From positions 1 through 42,425 of the forward strand of contig NW_025955302.1 in NCBI RefSeq assembly GCF_022376445.1: a stretch of DNA of 42,425 bases. Direction: 5' to 3'. The stretch is from Fomitopsis serialis. Its lineage: Eukaryota > Basidiomycota > Agaricomycetes > Polyporales > Fomitopsidaceae. This document shows, piece after piece, positions 31,461-42,425 of this stretch (the stretch's first letter is position 1; each line of letters begins with the position of its first letter). Made by a program: the position numbers and the translations under genes. The notes below the pieces were generated by a model. The model was given only the letters and a program-made list of their open reading frames with translations. It had not been told where the DNA came from and made no database searches.

Positions 31461-32121
31461 ATGTTCTCGCGCTCCCTCGTCGCGTCCCTCGCAGCCCTCG
31501 TCCTCGCAAACGGTACCCCGCTGCCTCCCCTTCTCCTCTCCCGCTGACCCTCTTTTTCTCCAGCCGCCTCCGCCCAGTCGTGCGCGCGCACCTACACCGT
31601 CAAGGCGGGCGACATCTGCGACAGCATCTCCGCTGCCCAGAACGTCTCCACGTGCGTTCTCCGCCGCCTTTCCCGCTGTCCTCTCCCGCTCACCTTTTTC
31701 TCCCCAGCTACCAGCTGGCGACCGTCAACCCCGATATCGACACTCGCTGTGACGACCTCACCCCCGGCGAGCAGCTCTGCCTCGGCTACGTCGGCTCCGA
31801 CTGCACCACCACCCATGTCGTCACCGCCAACGAGTCCTGCGACGGCCTCGCCGCTCTCTACACCATGAACACCACCGTTCTCATGGACAACAACCCCCAG
31901 ATCGACGCCGACTGCGCCAACATGTACACCGGCGAGGTACGTGCCCGCCCCGGGTGCCTGCCCAGATTGATCGCTGACGCCCGCCCCTCCAGGTCCTCTG
32001 TGTCGCCACGGGCGCCCTCACCGTCCCCTCCGCGACCGCAGCCGCGTCCTCCGCAGCCGCCTCCGCAACCGACACCGGCGACGACGACGACGGCGACATC
32101 CCCTTCTGCGACGAGCTCTAG
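31461..32121 (+). CDS. Secreted protein with two LysM domains
   Basis: Four exons (31461-31512, 31564-31651, 31708-31936, 31993-32121) give 165 residues. The signal peptide is clear (MFSRSLVASLAALVLA, cleavage after ASA). LysM 1 runs from about 24 to 70 (YTVKAGDICDSISAAQNVS, YQLATVNPDID, LTPGEQLCL). LysM 2 runs from about 80 to 128 (HVVTANESCDGLAALYTMN, LMDNNPQID). An Ala/Ser/Thr-rich linker and an acidic end with one Cys follow. LysM domains bind chitin or related N-acetylglucosamine glycans. Small secreted LysM proteins in fungi shield cell walls or mask chitin fragments from other organisms; which applies here is not known. No enzymatic domain is attached. Confidence 0.92.
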
Positions 32122-32618
32122 GCGGCAGCAGGATCCCCCGCACGGTGCCCACACCACGGAGGAACCTGCTGGCCGCGTTTCGTCTCGTCGCTCGTCGCTG
32201 GGCCCGTGTCGCGTTTCGCACTGCACCGCCCCCCACATCATACCATACTCCGCTCGTTTAGCTGACCCCCTTGTCCTTCTACACCGTGTTCCGCATACTG
32301 TCTGTCGCATCCTGTCGCAAGCGCTAGGATACCGCGCTGACCCGTACCCCGTACTACCCTCTTGCTGTATACCCGACACGATACGTATGCTAGTCTGCGC
32401 GCCGTCCGGGTTCTATCGACTTGAATTGATTTCAACTCGCCGGTTCCGTATCCAATATTCAATAATCACCTTTGTTCCATGTTATTTTGGCGTGTGCGAT
32501 CTTCCGCGAGCGCTATGAAGGGTGACGCACGATCGAGCTTGCCGAGGCGAGGCGCGTTTCTTCAGCGACGACCACCGCGCATGTCTCCTGCCTCTTCTGC
32601 ACCACCACCACCACCCTC
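32122..32618. other. Intergenic stretch between LysM gene and next gene
   Basis: About 500 bases containing the LysM gene 3' flank and the promoter of the gene at 32619. No coding or RNA feature was recognised. Confidence 0.45.
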
Positions 32619-34093
32619 ATGCACCGCACCCTCGCCCACATCCAGCGCACGCCCAGCGTCGCCCGGCGGCGCACCGCGTGCCAGGCGCGTGCCCTGTCCG
32701 CGCCCGCCCTCGCGCCCGAAGGACACCACGACGCCTGCGACCCGTCTCTGCTGCTCATCTCTTCCCTCAAGACGACCGCGGGCGCACAAAAGCCGGCCCA
32801 CGCGGTGCCGCTGCGTCCAGACAGCAGCCACGCACGACAGACCGCAGAGTCCGTGCGCCGACTCGACACCCACGCGCGCGCACGCCCCGCCGTGTTCAGC
32901 TCCCCGCCGCCGTCGTCCGGCCAGGACCCAGAGCCGCAATCAGAGCCAGAGCACCGCGGCGACGGCGCGATTTCCGACCAGGAGTGGGAGATCCGCACAG
33001 GTGCGCCTCCTCCCCAGCCCGCGCTCCCCCGCACGGCCCGTGCGTGCGGGCTCGCCAGCACGAGAGGATCTGATGCTACGTCCAGCGCCCCCTCTCCCTC
33101 TCCCGCCCCGACCGCGGCACGCTGACTCTCGCGCATACGACCGCGCACCACGCCAGGCCGCGCGATCTGGATACTGCAGCAGACGCTCCCCGCGTTCTTC
33201 CACACCGGGCTCGTCACCTCGCTCGAGACGCCCCTCGTCGCGCGGCCGCCCGCGTCCGAGTCCCCGAGGGCGCGGAGAGGGGGACGGCGGATCCGCACAG
33301 TGGGGGGCGCCCCGCGCGGCCGGACGGCGGCGACTCGGAGAGCATATACAGCCGCGCGGTCCGCCTCGCGTACACCCCGCCGCACGCGCTGCCCCCGCCG
33401 TTCCCGCGCACGCTGACGCTCGAAGGTGCGTGGCGCGCGTCCGTCGCTGGGCGCTGAGGAACTGACGCGGCGTGCGCGCAGGCTCCGCGCTGTACCTCGC
33501 GTCGTCCGCGTTCGTGCGCCACACGCTGAACGCGCTCTACACAGACCTCACCGTGCGCACCACGCGCGTGCGCGTCCTCGGGCCCGGGTCCTCGTCCGGT
33601 ACGCACTCGCCTTCCGCCCCCGGGAGAGCCGCTGACGTTGTGTTGACATGCAGGCCGCGGCGGAGGCGGGGAGCAGGACCCGCACGGCAGGGCCCGCGCG
33701 CGCCGCAGAAGCAGCGCGCCCTGCGCGAGAAGAGCCTCTTCCTCGGGCTCAGCGTGTCGGGCGTCGCGCGGGTGAGCGGCGCGCGCGGCGGGTGGGACGT
33801 GTAAGCAGCCTTTCCCCCCTTCCCTCCACACCCCTCCCAAGCCTCCTACGCTCACGCGCGCGCGCGCCGCCAGGAACTCGACGTACACGTTCTCCCCGCA
33901 GACGGGCCTCATCCACCTGCACCAGATCGACTCCATCGAGCCCGCGCCGACGCAGGCTGTGTTCGACGCGCTCCGCGCCGCGCTCGCCAAGCTCGGGCTC
34001 GCGGGCGCGGACGACGGCGCGCAGGCCCCCGGGGCGCCGGGTGCGGCACGGGCGCAGCCTATCCCTGCGTCTGTCCGGGCGGCGTCGTCATGA
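32619..34093 (+). CDS. Conserved basidiomycete protein of unknown function, mitochondrial-looking N-terminus
   Basis: I know similar proteins in other Agaricomycetes but cannot name a function. The start MHRTLAHIQRTPSVARRR is basic with no acidic residues, like a mitochondrial presequence. Conserved blocks in order are EWEIRTGRAIWILQQTLPAF, SIYSRAVRLAYTPPHALPPP, GSALYLASSAFVRHTLNALY, REKSLFLGLSVSGVARVSG and NSTYTFSPQTGLIHLHQIDS. These need introns beginning near 33000, a 47-base one (GTCCGA to GCACAG, about 33255-33301), and others near 33425, 33600 (acceptor GGAGCAG) and 33800. The last blocks resemble small SnoaL/NTF2-like domains (DUF2358 type), which is only a guess. The stop is at 34091-34093. 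Extreme GC content produces many shadow frames. Confidence 0.75.
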
Positions 34094-34519
34094 AGTGGGG
34101 ATGCGGAGTGTTGGGGGGAGAGGTGGGACGGTGTGTGGATGTATGGAGTCGGTGGAAGGGGTTGGTTGTGAGGGGGCGGGGGCGGTCGTAGTAGTCGTCG
34201 GCTAATGCCCTATTTCCATCTGCATGTCGCACACCCACCACTTAGTACTCGCGGTGCAATATCCGCTATGCAATGCATCACCATTCACAGCACATCGCGC
34301 GATCTGACGCGTCCTTCAAGGAGTCTGCCCGACCGTCCAACTACACCAGAGTAGTTCACGAGCATTACGGTAAGCAAGACCTTGGATGCAACTCAGCAGC
34401 ACACACAGTTCATTGACGTTCGACAGATGTTAGTACAAGCAGCAACGACAGCACGACGATCTATCCGTAAGCAGCGTCCCCGAGCTTCTTCAGCTTCGTC
34501 CGCACCCCCCGCCGCGGGC
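34094..34519. other. Convergent intergenic region
   Basis: About 430 bases between the 3' ends of the gene at 32619-34093 (plus) and ULA1 (minus). No feature beyond presumed terminators, which could not be pinpointed. Confidence 0.4.
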
Positions 34520-37138
34520 TCACTGCCCGCCGACCGTCCCCGTCCACATGTCGACCATGTCGATGACGCAGAACCCGTTCACGGGCACGTACTGCTTCGT
34601 GATCATCTTGATCGCCTCCTGCGCGACCATGCCCCCGAGGAAGGCGGCGGTGTTGGGCAGGTCCGCGGTCGGCGCGCGGGCGCTGGTGGCAAAGAAACGG
34701 GGTCAGCGTGTGTGGAGAGGACGTGGTGAAACGCATGGGGGGACTTACAGTTCTCCGATGGCATTGTCCACCTCCTCGGGGAGCGCGCCACCCTGCCCGA
34801 CGAGCTGCTGGACCTCAGCGCGCAGCCCGTCCACAGTCACGGTCGAGCCATCTGCGGCACCAGGTCCATCAGTCGTGCTCGAACACGCCGGTCTGATAGT
34901 CCTCACCCGGGGCCTTGTTCAGAAGGGTCGACAACGCCGACAGACCGAGATGCGTCGCCGTCTCGCGCGGGAAGATCGATAGCGAAGAGGCTATCGAGGC
35001 ATGCAAAAAGGCACATCAGCGTGCGCCCGCTACGACTGTCTCATCCCGATTAGAACGCACCGAGTGCCTCCTTGTCCGCGTCCCACTCGCCCCAGCGCCG
35101 CCCACGCAGCACGCGGACATGGTGCGCGTTCTTGACGAACGTGTCGACGTCCTCGTCGTCGATCGCGGGCGCGAGCGCCGGGAACCCCTCCTTCAGCAAC
35201 TCCTTGAAGCGCGTCTGCGCCCGCCGTCAGCGAACTCGCTCGGGACAGGACAGGAGAGGGCCACCACGCAGCACGCACCTTCTCGACGGCGGCCCAGTCC
35301 TTGTACGCCGTCTGCAGCCTGACGTAGCTCTCCGTGTCCGTGTGCACGTCGGGCAGCGCGCCGCTGAGGGGGAGGCACCCCGGGCCGTCGGGCGCGGCGA
35401 CGAACGCGTTGAGGGTCTGCAGGAGCGCGTGGAAGGCCGCGTTGGGCGTGGCGGGCGTGAGCGGCGTCAGGCCGAAGAGCGTCTGGACCGCGCCGGGGAC
35501 CTGGAGGTGCAAATGTTACGTGAGTGAGCGGGCGGAGGGAGAGAGGGGGGGACTGACTGGAGGGTCGGACCAGACGCGCCAGGCCTGCGCCTCGGCCTCG
35601 TCGAAGTTCTCCTCGTCGATCTTCTTGCGCATCGCGGCGATCTGCGCCTTGAACGCCTTGCGCTCGGGCATCGTCGCGGGCAGCTTGCCGTCGTGCTGTC
35701 GTGCGGGTCAGCTGTACGCCCGCGGGATCGCGATGACGGGACCCGCGTGTGTGGGGAGACGCACCGATTTCTTCCAGTCCTCGACGGCGCGCAGGAGGAT
35801 GATGACGAAGGGGACGTGCCCGTGGTCGGTGGGGTCGAGCTTGTCAAAGTCGAGCTCGCTGGCCCATTTTGCGATGGCGGGGAAGGGACGGATGATTCGG
35901 AGTGAGGGTACGTTCTCGTCGGTGTGGGGTTGAGAGACTGGCGGGCGGTATGAGCGGATGTACATGTATAGTCAGAGGATGGTGCGGGGAGAACGAGGTT
36001 ATCCACGACAATGAAGCGCATGAACGAACATGTTGTCAACGAATTGACTACGGAAGACGTTGATAACGACTTCAAGTGATGCAGCCTGTAGCTACGGGGG
36101 AATGCGAAGCAGGCGATCGGTCAAGGCCCACGTTGTTCTTAGTGGGTAGCCGGGGAAACGAGCTTAACCGCGACCTTCTGAATAAAGAGGGCCAGACCAC
36201 CATAGGACCATCTATCAGACCGCGCGAGCGAGCGAAAATCCGCTCGTGGCAAATGCTTGCCCTCCCGCTTACGAACCCTGTAAGCTGGGTGGCCGGAACT
36301 GCTCAGCTGCAGTTCACCGCCGCTGTCCTCACAGCGTCGCACTATCCGCAGATCCTCAAGTGGACTGGTGATGTGCGGCGGTGTGCATACCACATGCGTC
36401 TCGCCTCGTGGGCCACCTTATGCAGAACCCTAATACGAGGCGGAGAGGACCGAAGCAGACGCTCACCGCATTGTTCGTGGTACTGGATGAAGAACTCGGC
36501 GAGGAAGCCGGCGGAGCGGACGACGAGCAACGACGGATTGCTGAGATCGGCCCAGAGGAGCTTGGCGAGCTCGTCGAGGGTGTCCTTCCGCAGGTTGTGG
36601 GCGATGACCAACGAGAATCCGCTGACAAACGCCCTGCCCTCGTCGGTCTTGAGGAGGTCGTGGACGTCTTTGACGACGGCCTCGCCCTCGACGCTGTCGT
36701 TGAGTTCGCGCAGGAGCGGGACGGCCTCCTGGGCGCGGGGCTTGCCTATGCTGGAGGGGCCCGCGAGGAAGAAGTTGTTGCCCGCATCGGCGGGGGAGGC
36801 GAGTGCGCTGTCGAGGATGGTGAAGTGGCCGATGCCGGGGAGGACGAGGTTCTTGAGGACGGCGGTTGCGGTTGCGGAGGAGGAGAGGATGAGGATGCGG
36901 GACGCCTCGAGCGCATTCTGGCCGGATGCGGCCCAGAGTCTGTGTGCGGTCGGGTGAGCCACCTCGGCAGGAGCGGGAGTGCACAGGGAGCTCACCGAAG
37001 CTGGCGATCGTAGCGCCTGGTCTTGTTGTCTGGCTGTCTGAGACGGGGTCAGCAGAGGGGGCGGTGAGAGGGGGAGGGGGCGCACTGGATGGCAGCAGTG
37101 GCCTGCTCGATGTTCTGCGATTCACTGACCGCACTCAT
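34520..37138 (-). CDS. ULA1: NEDD8-activating enzyme E1 regulatory subunit (Ula1/NAE1)
   Basis: Non-catalytic half of the NEDD8 (Rub1) E1, which pairs with Uba3 to activate NEDD8 for cullin modification. The first exon (37086-37138, MSAVSESQNIEQ) splices to QPDNKTRRYDRQLR, then LWAASGQNALEASRILIL, the E1 adenylation-fold start. Later segments include VLKNLVLPGIGHFTILD, NNFFLAGPSSIGKPRAQE, LWADLSNPSLLVVRSAG and FIQYHEQC. The last exon has ADLPNTAAFLGGMVAQEAIK, MITKQYVPVN and a tail ending WTGTVGGQ before the stop at 34520-34522. As expected for this subunit, no catalytic Cys domain is seen. About ten exons give roughly 530 residues, typical for the family. It is divergent from PSF1, with 136 bases between start codons. 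Confidence 0.9.
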
Positions 37139-37274
37139 CGTCGACGCGTCTGCCCAGCCACAGCCGCCCGCCCGCTCACCCACCCGTCACACACGCGTGC
37201 GGTCACCTGCGGGCAGTCACGCTCGTCACGCACGCGTCCCCGCCTCCCCGCCTCCTGCCTTGCGTCCACGCGCG
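37139..37274. promoter_or_regulatory. Compact bidirectional promoter, ULA1 / PSF1
   Basis: Only 136 bases separate the two start codons, so both 5' UTRs and promoters must share it. The plus strand is pyrimidine- and CAC-rich with no obvious TATA box. Confidence 0.5.
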
Positions 37275-37999
37275 ATGGCTGCGACGACAAGCCAGTACGG
37301 CGACCTCGCCACCCAGCTGCTCATCGAGTCGCGCCGCTCGACGGCCACCGACACGCTCCTCAAGTACAACGACGTCCTCGTCCGCTCCGTCGCCCGCGAG
37401 CAGCGCCAGCTCGAGTCCCTCCTCCAGGCCGCCCTCGCCCCCCACCCCCCGACGGCGCCCCCAACCCCCTCCTCCCCACCATCCTCCTCTACCAGACCGC
37501 CATCAACCGCAACAAGCGCTGCCTCCTCGCCTACCACGCCCACCGCATCGACCGCCTCAAGGACCTCTACTGGTCCGTCGGCGGCGCCCTCCCCCTCCTG
37601 CTCTCCATGCCCTCCGTCGGGCCTGCCCACGCGCACGCGGACGGCCAGGCGCACGCCGCCGCCGCCGCGCCCGCGGACGTCCGCTCGAAGCTCTCCCCGC
37701 ACGAGGTCGACTTCCTCCGCTCGTACAACGCGTCCGTGCTCGCGCTCCGCACCGAGGCGTTCTCCGCGGCGGGCTCCGTCAGCCAGGACGACGCGGGCGC
37801 GCTCACGGAGGACGTCGACCTCATGGCGCCCATCACCAAGCCGCCCAGGGACCTCCACGTCCTCGTCCGCGTCGTCCGCGACTGCGGCGTCGTCCACACC
37901 GAGCAGGGCGCGATCGACTTCCGGCGGGGCCACCGCTTCCTGGTGCGGCGCGCGGACGTCGAGCACCTCGTCGTGCAGGGCTTCCTCGAGGAGGTGTAG
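37275..37999 (+). CDS. PSF1: GINS complex subunit Psf1, with one frame break
   Basis: Subunit of the GINS tetramer (Psf1, Psf2, Psf3, Sld5), part of the replicative CMG helicase. The N-terminal helical domain starts MAATTSQYGDLATQLLIE and continues VRSVAREQRQLESLLQAA. After a break it resumes NPLLPTILLYQTAINRNKRC, LAYHAHRIDRLKDLYWSVGG. The C-terminal B domain has LHVLVRVVRDCGVVHTEQG, IDFRRGHRFLVRRADVEHL and ends GFLEEV. The two halves are in different frames. The shift lies in the C-rich run at about 37438-37450, where one extra C would give a continuous 241-residue protein. No intron fits there. Because GINS is essential, a homopolymer sequencing error is the likeliest cause. The gene is otherwise a single exon. 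Confidence 0.9.
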
Positions 38000-38739
38000 T
38001 GGCGTGCTCTCGAGCAAGTACGCAGCCCCGCACTGGTCCTCGGTGTACACGACTGACGTTCATTTCCCGACAGGCCATGGGATACGTCCGCTTCTCGGTG
38101 CGTCGCGGACATGCATCGGCACTGGATCCCCGTTCGAGGCGCATGCACTACCCTCTAGCACGATCAGAACTAGGATCGCCACGCTTCTGTGCACACATCG
38201 CGGCCCCGCGCGGGGATCCGCACGACTCAATCTCGGATTCATTCCACTGCGCGGTACGCAGGACAAGCTGACCGTCCTGAACTACCGGTGCACAGTCGAC
38301 GTTTCGACACGCGACACGGCCCTCAGGCTGCTACAAGACGGCGGTCGCCTCCGTTTCGCAGGGGACTGTCGGAGGAGCCGTTTCGTCCAGCCGCGCGCAG
38401 TGTGGCGGTAGAAAGACAGGAGGAGCCGGTCGCACAACGGTCTGTTTCACTGTTGCACTGGCACTGGAGACGTCGCTAGCCAATGTATTCTATATGATTA
38501 AGGACGTAGATGTACAGTAAAACATCGCATGGTGTACATGCCTGGGCATAGATAGTAGGATGGTGGTAGTGTGAAGTATGAAGGGGTCTCCAAACGTCAA
38601 GCGAGTCGGACCAGACGTAGTGATACACAAGCAGGACCAGACCGCACCGCACAACAGCAGCCAGCCCCGCTGCAGATGGCCAGCACCCCGCGGGCGCCGT
38701 AGAAGCAACCACAATGCGCCGCGTCTGCGGCATCGCCGG
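38000..38739. other. Convergent intergenic region downstream of PSF1
   Basis: No gene recognised in this 740-base stretch between two convergent genes. Open frames here are short and lack known domains. Confidence 0.45.
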
Positions 38740-39609
38740 TCACCGCAGCCTCCGGAGCTGCTGCTGCACCTCGCGGATGTCGCGCCGGTTCCACTCGCCC
38801 GTCCAGAGGTTCCCACCCGTGACCCATATCCGCGAGTCGCGCGACGGCGCGAGCACCGCGGCCGCCGCGTGCGCCACCTCCACGGACATGCTCCGCCGCC
38901 TCCGCGTGCGCTCTGCGGCGGGCGACAACAGCGACGGGGGCGTGCGCGCGACGGCGGTGGCGGGCTCAGGTGCGGGTGCGGGTGAGGGCGGGAAGACGAG
39001 GTCGACGGGGACGTTCTCGCCGAGCGTGCGCGCGAGCTTCGCCATGCGCTTCCTGCGCAGCTCCGCCGCGCTGGGCGGCATGGGCGTCGTGGGCGTCGCG
39101 GGGGGCGCGGAGGACGAGCGCGGCGTGGAGGGCGTGCGGGGCAGCGCCGCCGTCGGCGCGGCGTTTGCGGCGCGGCGGTCGGTCGGGGGCATGGGCACGG
39201 CGTTGAGGCGGAGGACGAGCGGGCGGGGGAGCTCCTTCGACCTGCGCCCGCGCGGGGTGGAGAAGCCCTTGGGCTCCGCGAGCCTGAGGGACTCGGCGCT
39301 CGTGCGGGGGGTGGAGAGGGTGAGGGACGCCATGGAGGAGTTGGTGGAGGACGAGGAGTAGATGGACCCGGGCGTGCTGGGCCGCGAGGACGGCGGGCTG
39401 CCGCGGAGGGAGAAGGGCGTGCTGGGCCTGCTGCTGGGCGTGCAGCCGATGGGGAGGAGCGGGGCGGGGCCGGCGGTGGGCGGCTCGTGGTCGGCGACCT
39501 GGGGCGTGGACCCGAGGACGGCGCCGAGTTTTCGTGCGGAGCGGACGAGGCGGATGCGGTGGTGGGCCTCGAGCGCGTTGTGCGTGGGCGCGGAGGTGTT
39601 GGCAGACAT
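38740..39609 (-). CDS. Conserved Ser/Pro-rich protein of unknown function
   Basis: Single-exon frame of 289 residues from the ATG at 39609 (MSANTSAPTHNALEAHHRIR); an upstream in-frame ATG at 39666 is less likely. Most of the chain is disordered and rich in Ser, Pro, Arg and Thr. Three parts look conserved and are, as I recall, shared among Agaricomycetes: the N-terminal HRIRLVRSARKLGAVLG, a basic block RRKRMAKLARTLGENVP, and the end WVTGGNLWTGEWNRRDIREV. Many SP/TP sites suggest phosphorylation. No membrane segment or known catalytic domain is present, and the function is unknown. It is transcribed toward PSF1. Confidence 0.75.
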   Translation of the reverse strand: MSANTSAPTHNALEAHHRIRLVRSARKLGAVLGSTPQVADHEPPTAGPAPLLPIGCTPSSRPSTPFSLRGSPPSSRPSTPGSIYSSSSTNSSMASLTLSTPRTSAESLRLAEPKGFSTPRGRRSKELPRPLVLRLNAVPMPPTDRRAANAAPTAALPRTPSTPRSSSAPPATPTTPMPPSAAELRRKRMAKLARTLGENVPVDLVFPPSPAPAPEPATAVARTPPSLLSPAAERTRRRRSMSVEVAHAAAAVLAPSRDSRIWVTGGNLWTGEWNRRDIREVQQQLRRLR

Positions 39610-39945
39610 GGCGTACGCGGCGACTGGGTCGTGTGTGAGCAGGTGTGCAAGTCGTAGAATGCGCACACAGTGCGGCAGCGAGACTAGGAGGCAGGGTATT
39701 AAACACGGCGGACAAAAGGCGACACGGTCAACGTTGCCGGCATGGCGCGCACAATTGGGTCTGGGACAAGAGGCAATGTCGCTCGCCCACTATTGTCTCG
39801 CCGTCCCCACCCCGGCAAGCGCCCGTCGCCATCGACGCCACCGCCCAGCCCTTGTTCTCCCTTCCACAACGCCTTCCTTATGCGCAACCTCGTGGATGAA
39901 ATTATATGTCACATGCAGTAACTCTATGTACAAACCCATTCACAG
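39610..39945. other. Spacer upstream of the Ser/Pro-rich gene
   Basis: About 340 bases between two same-strand genes. It holds the 3' flank of the P5A ATPase gene and the promoter of the gene at 38740-39609. No other feature is seen. Confidence 0.4.
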
Positions 39946-42425
39946 TCACTGCTGCTTCTTGACCACCGCCGCCCCGTTCTGCTCAGCAGCCTCCAGCTTC
40001 CGTCTTGCCTCCCTCCGCTCCCTCCCACGCGTGATCATCGCCTTCGGCTCCAGGTCGGCAAACAGCCACTTGCACACAATCTCAATCGCCCAGCAGCCCG
40101 CAAAGTCGACAATCATCGTCGTCGTCAGCTTGTACATGAACTAGCAGTACCGGCCGACGTCAATCCGCGGCCATCAACGCATCATCAATCTAGGACTCAC
40201 CGTCTGATCCATCTCGACGATTTGCAGCCAGCGGTTCAGCTCCGGGACGAAATCCGTCGCACCCGAGAACGCCACCGCGCTCGCACCCACCAGCCCATAG
40301 TACAACGCAGGGTTCTCCCGGATCCCTTCTCGGAACGGACGCCCCTGTTCCCCGCGTCAACACACGCACACAGCCATCCGCGCCCGCACTCACCTGGTAA
40401 TTGATGGCAAACGTAGACACCTGTTGAGACAGGCTCAGGAGATAGATGGCCGTGTTCAGCAGGTTGGGCTCGAACTTCGCCTCAAGGTCTATCGGTCCCA
40501 GCCTGCCGCCCCATCAGCATCAACGGCGATAACGTCCTCGCAACGCGCAACTCACTCCTCGTAGAAACCGCACAGCTGCGTGATGTAGACCAAAGACGCA
40601 ATGTGCAGCGCGAACTGGACCAGGACTGACAGCAGCACGTAGAGGTTGAAGATGTTCCCCAACGGGCGTTCGCGCGACAGCTTCTCGACCGGCTGTAAGC
40701 TCATAATTAGTCCTCTGCCCACACATGACCGAGCACGATTACTGACCTTCGCGCGCGAGATGCACAGGAAGCAGACAGACATAAGCATACCCGTGATAGT
40801 CACTTGGTAGTCGCCGAACTTGATGCCTTGCAGATACTGAACGCTCAGACTGTATGCCGTGATGAGACAGTTGAGCGCCAGGATCTTGTACATCTGAATT
40901 GTGGCGACTAGAGTACAACGACCCTGTCGAATGATGTGCGTGACTGAACTGCGTCAATACTAGGTTCTCGTAGAACAAGGCTGCATTTCACTCACTGGCT
41001 GATACGTTCGACAGCTTTGAGGTGAAGGGCGCCGCGCAGGAGGCATCTCCGAGCTTAATCTTGGGCACATCGTCCTCTTCCTCCATTGAAGCCAGTTTGT
41101 CCGTGATTGACGCCAGGTCGAACTAACCAGAACGTGAGTACAAAGGCCAGCATTTGCGAAAGCAGAGGACGCTCACCTTCTCCATAGGGTTCTTCTTCCG
41201 TGCATCTTGAAATTCGGTGCTGACCTTCTTCTGAGCCTCAACGACATTAGGGTACAGGTGGGCGATAGCAGGAGGGACAGGCGGCGGCGGCTGCCCAAAG
41301 CGCGCCGAAATCTTCAGCTGGCTCTCGTACACCTTCTTGATCCGCTCGTTCTTCTGGTGCTCCGCAATCTTCTGCAGGTCTTCAGGCGTCCCGTCCAGCA
41401 GTGCCACGCCAATATGCGCCTGCTTCAGCGCACCAACGTCGTTCGTGCCGTCGCCCGCCATGAGCGTGACGTAGCCGAGCGACTTGAGCGTCGTGAGGAT
41501 CGCCTCCTTCTGCGCGGGCGACACGCGCGCGTACACCCAGGTGTTCTGCACGATGTCGTTCCATGCCGAGCGGCCCTCGAACTGCCTCAACGCCGCGCCG
41601 GTGACGCAGATGTCGTACTCCTGGAACAGAGACCGGTCTAGCGGCTCGGAGGGATCGACAGGGATGAATTTGTGTTCGTCAACTGTGCGCCATGCGAGGT
41701 CTGATCACGCTTGTCAGACGGTGCACCGCATGCAAGTCAGAAAGTCTTACCGCCAGGATGTGTCGCATCTTCTTTCAGATCCAAGATCAAAACATCGCGA
41801 TCTACAATCTCGACGTCGCGGGCGACGTGAACTGCCGTCAGAGGGTTGTCCCCAGTGATCATGATACACTAGGAAGCCATTTGAATGCGGGTTTGCGTGG
41901 GTCAATGTAAATTTCACGTACCCTATGTGATGAATCTACCAGCATCTTCAGCGTGACCACGGCGTCTGGCTTCAAGGGACAGTGAAATACGAGGAAGCCT
42001 GCAAAGGTGAGTCCGCTTTCCACTTGATCGCGGGTCAACTTGTTGATCTGGGATGGAAAAGCATTACGGGACCGTTTCCATCGAGGAAAACAAGGGAGAG
42101 CGTACCTTGTCCTGCGACATGCTGTCCAGCTCCTTGAACGCGATGGCGAGCACTCGGCTGCCCCGGCGAGTGTACCACTTGTACGTGTCATCGTAGAATC
42201 CGGGCACGCTCGCAAGCATTGTTTTGATAGTCTCGGGCGCACCCTTGACGGCTATGAGAGTCCTGTTATTCGACATCGTCGAGACGGTAGACATGCGCTT
42301 CAACGCGGACGAGAACTGGAAGCGACGCCGGATGTGCAGGGAGATGTGCTGCCTGCCACCCTCGCCCTGACTGACAATATCACCTGTTCACATAGGATGA
42401 GAGGGGTATACTCGTTCACGCTGGC
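39946..42425 (-). CDS. SPF1: P5A-type ATPase (Spf1/ATP13A1-like), C-terminal part
   Basis: Endoplasmic-reticulum P5A ATPase, shown in yeast and human homologues to dislocate mistargeted transmembrane helices from the ER membrane. Only the C-terminal part is in the window; the gene enters from the right edge. In order, the N domain has [11 protein letters not shown] and [16 protein letters not shown]; the P domain has [17 protein letters not shown] and [19 protein letters not shown] followed by [11 protein letters not shown]; and a charged linker of about 100 residues, typical of P5A, follows ([35 protein letters not shown]). The transmembrane C-terminus includes [40 protein letters not shown] and [20 protein letters not shown], ending VVKKQQ at 39946. 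Several short introns interrupt it. The phosphorylated Asp lies outside the window. Confidence 0.92.

Noticed and set aside
32108..32121. Possible ER-retention-like end (CDEL) on the LysM protein
   Set aside because: It is not a KDEL/HDEL signal. A signal peptide and LysM domains indicate secretion.

Overview
This window is nuclear DNA of a filamentous basidiomycete, most likely an Agaricomycete. The evidence is many GT-AG introns of about 45-60 bases, high GC in coding DNA, and families typical of that group: a FunK1-type kinase, basidiomycete HNH nucleases, RTA1 membrane proteins and small LysM proteins. All exon boundaries were read by eye from splice sites, reading-frame phase and protein similarity.

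The window has two parts. The left 25 kb is accessory-like, with long intergenic stretches, duplicated families and decayed copies. From the left it holds: a nearly perfect inverted duplication of the 3' end of an MFS sugar transporter; the transporter (minus); two related HNH-nuclease genes (minus) on either side of a small IMPACT-domain gene (plus); a GTPBP1-like protein lacking its GTPase domain (minus), divergent from a UBC4/5-like E2 with an unusual tail (plus); a gene-poor stretch with an RTA1 exon relic, a decayed tRNA-like Pol III unit and AT-rich repeats; a third, degenerate HNH gene (plus) carrying what looks like a recently gained intron; and a same-strand series RTA1 - FunK1 kinase - RTA1 (minus).

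From about 25.5 kb onward the sequence is compact and holds mostly conserved housekeeping genes: Utp22/Nrap (pre-rRNA processing), Ind1/NUBPL (Fe-S delivery to complex I), a secreted two-LysM protein, an unnamed conserved protein with a mitochondrial-looking start, Ula1/NAE1 (NEDD8 E1 subunit) divergent from Psf1 (GINS), an unnamed conserved Ser/Pro-rich protein, and the 3' part of a P5A ATPase (Spf1) running off the right end.

No single new multi-gene system is evident. The strongest unusual signals are a 202-base intron bounded by an 18-base direct repeat in the third HNH gene; the 99% identical 265-base inverted repeat that could form a hairpin from transporter read-through RNA; HNH copies at three stages of decay; and an E2 with two SUMO-interaction-like motifs. 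Single-base frame breaks in PSF1 and IND1, genes expected to be intact, suggest residual sequence errors, so small frameshifts elsewhere in the window should be read with that in mind.
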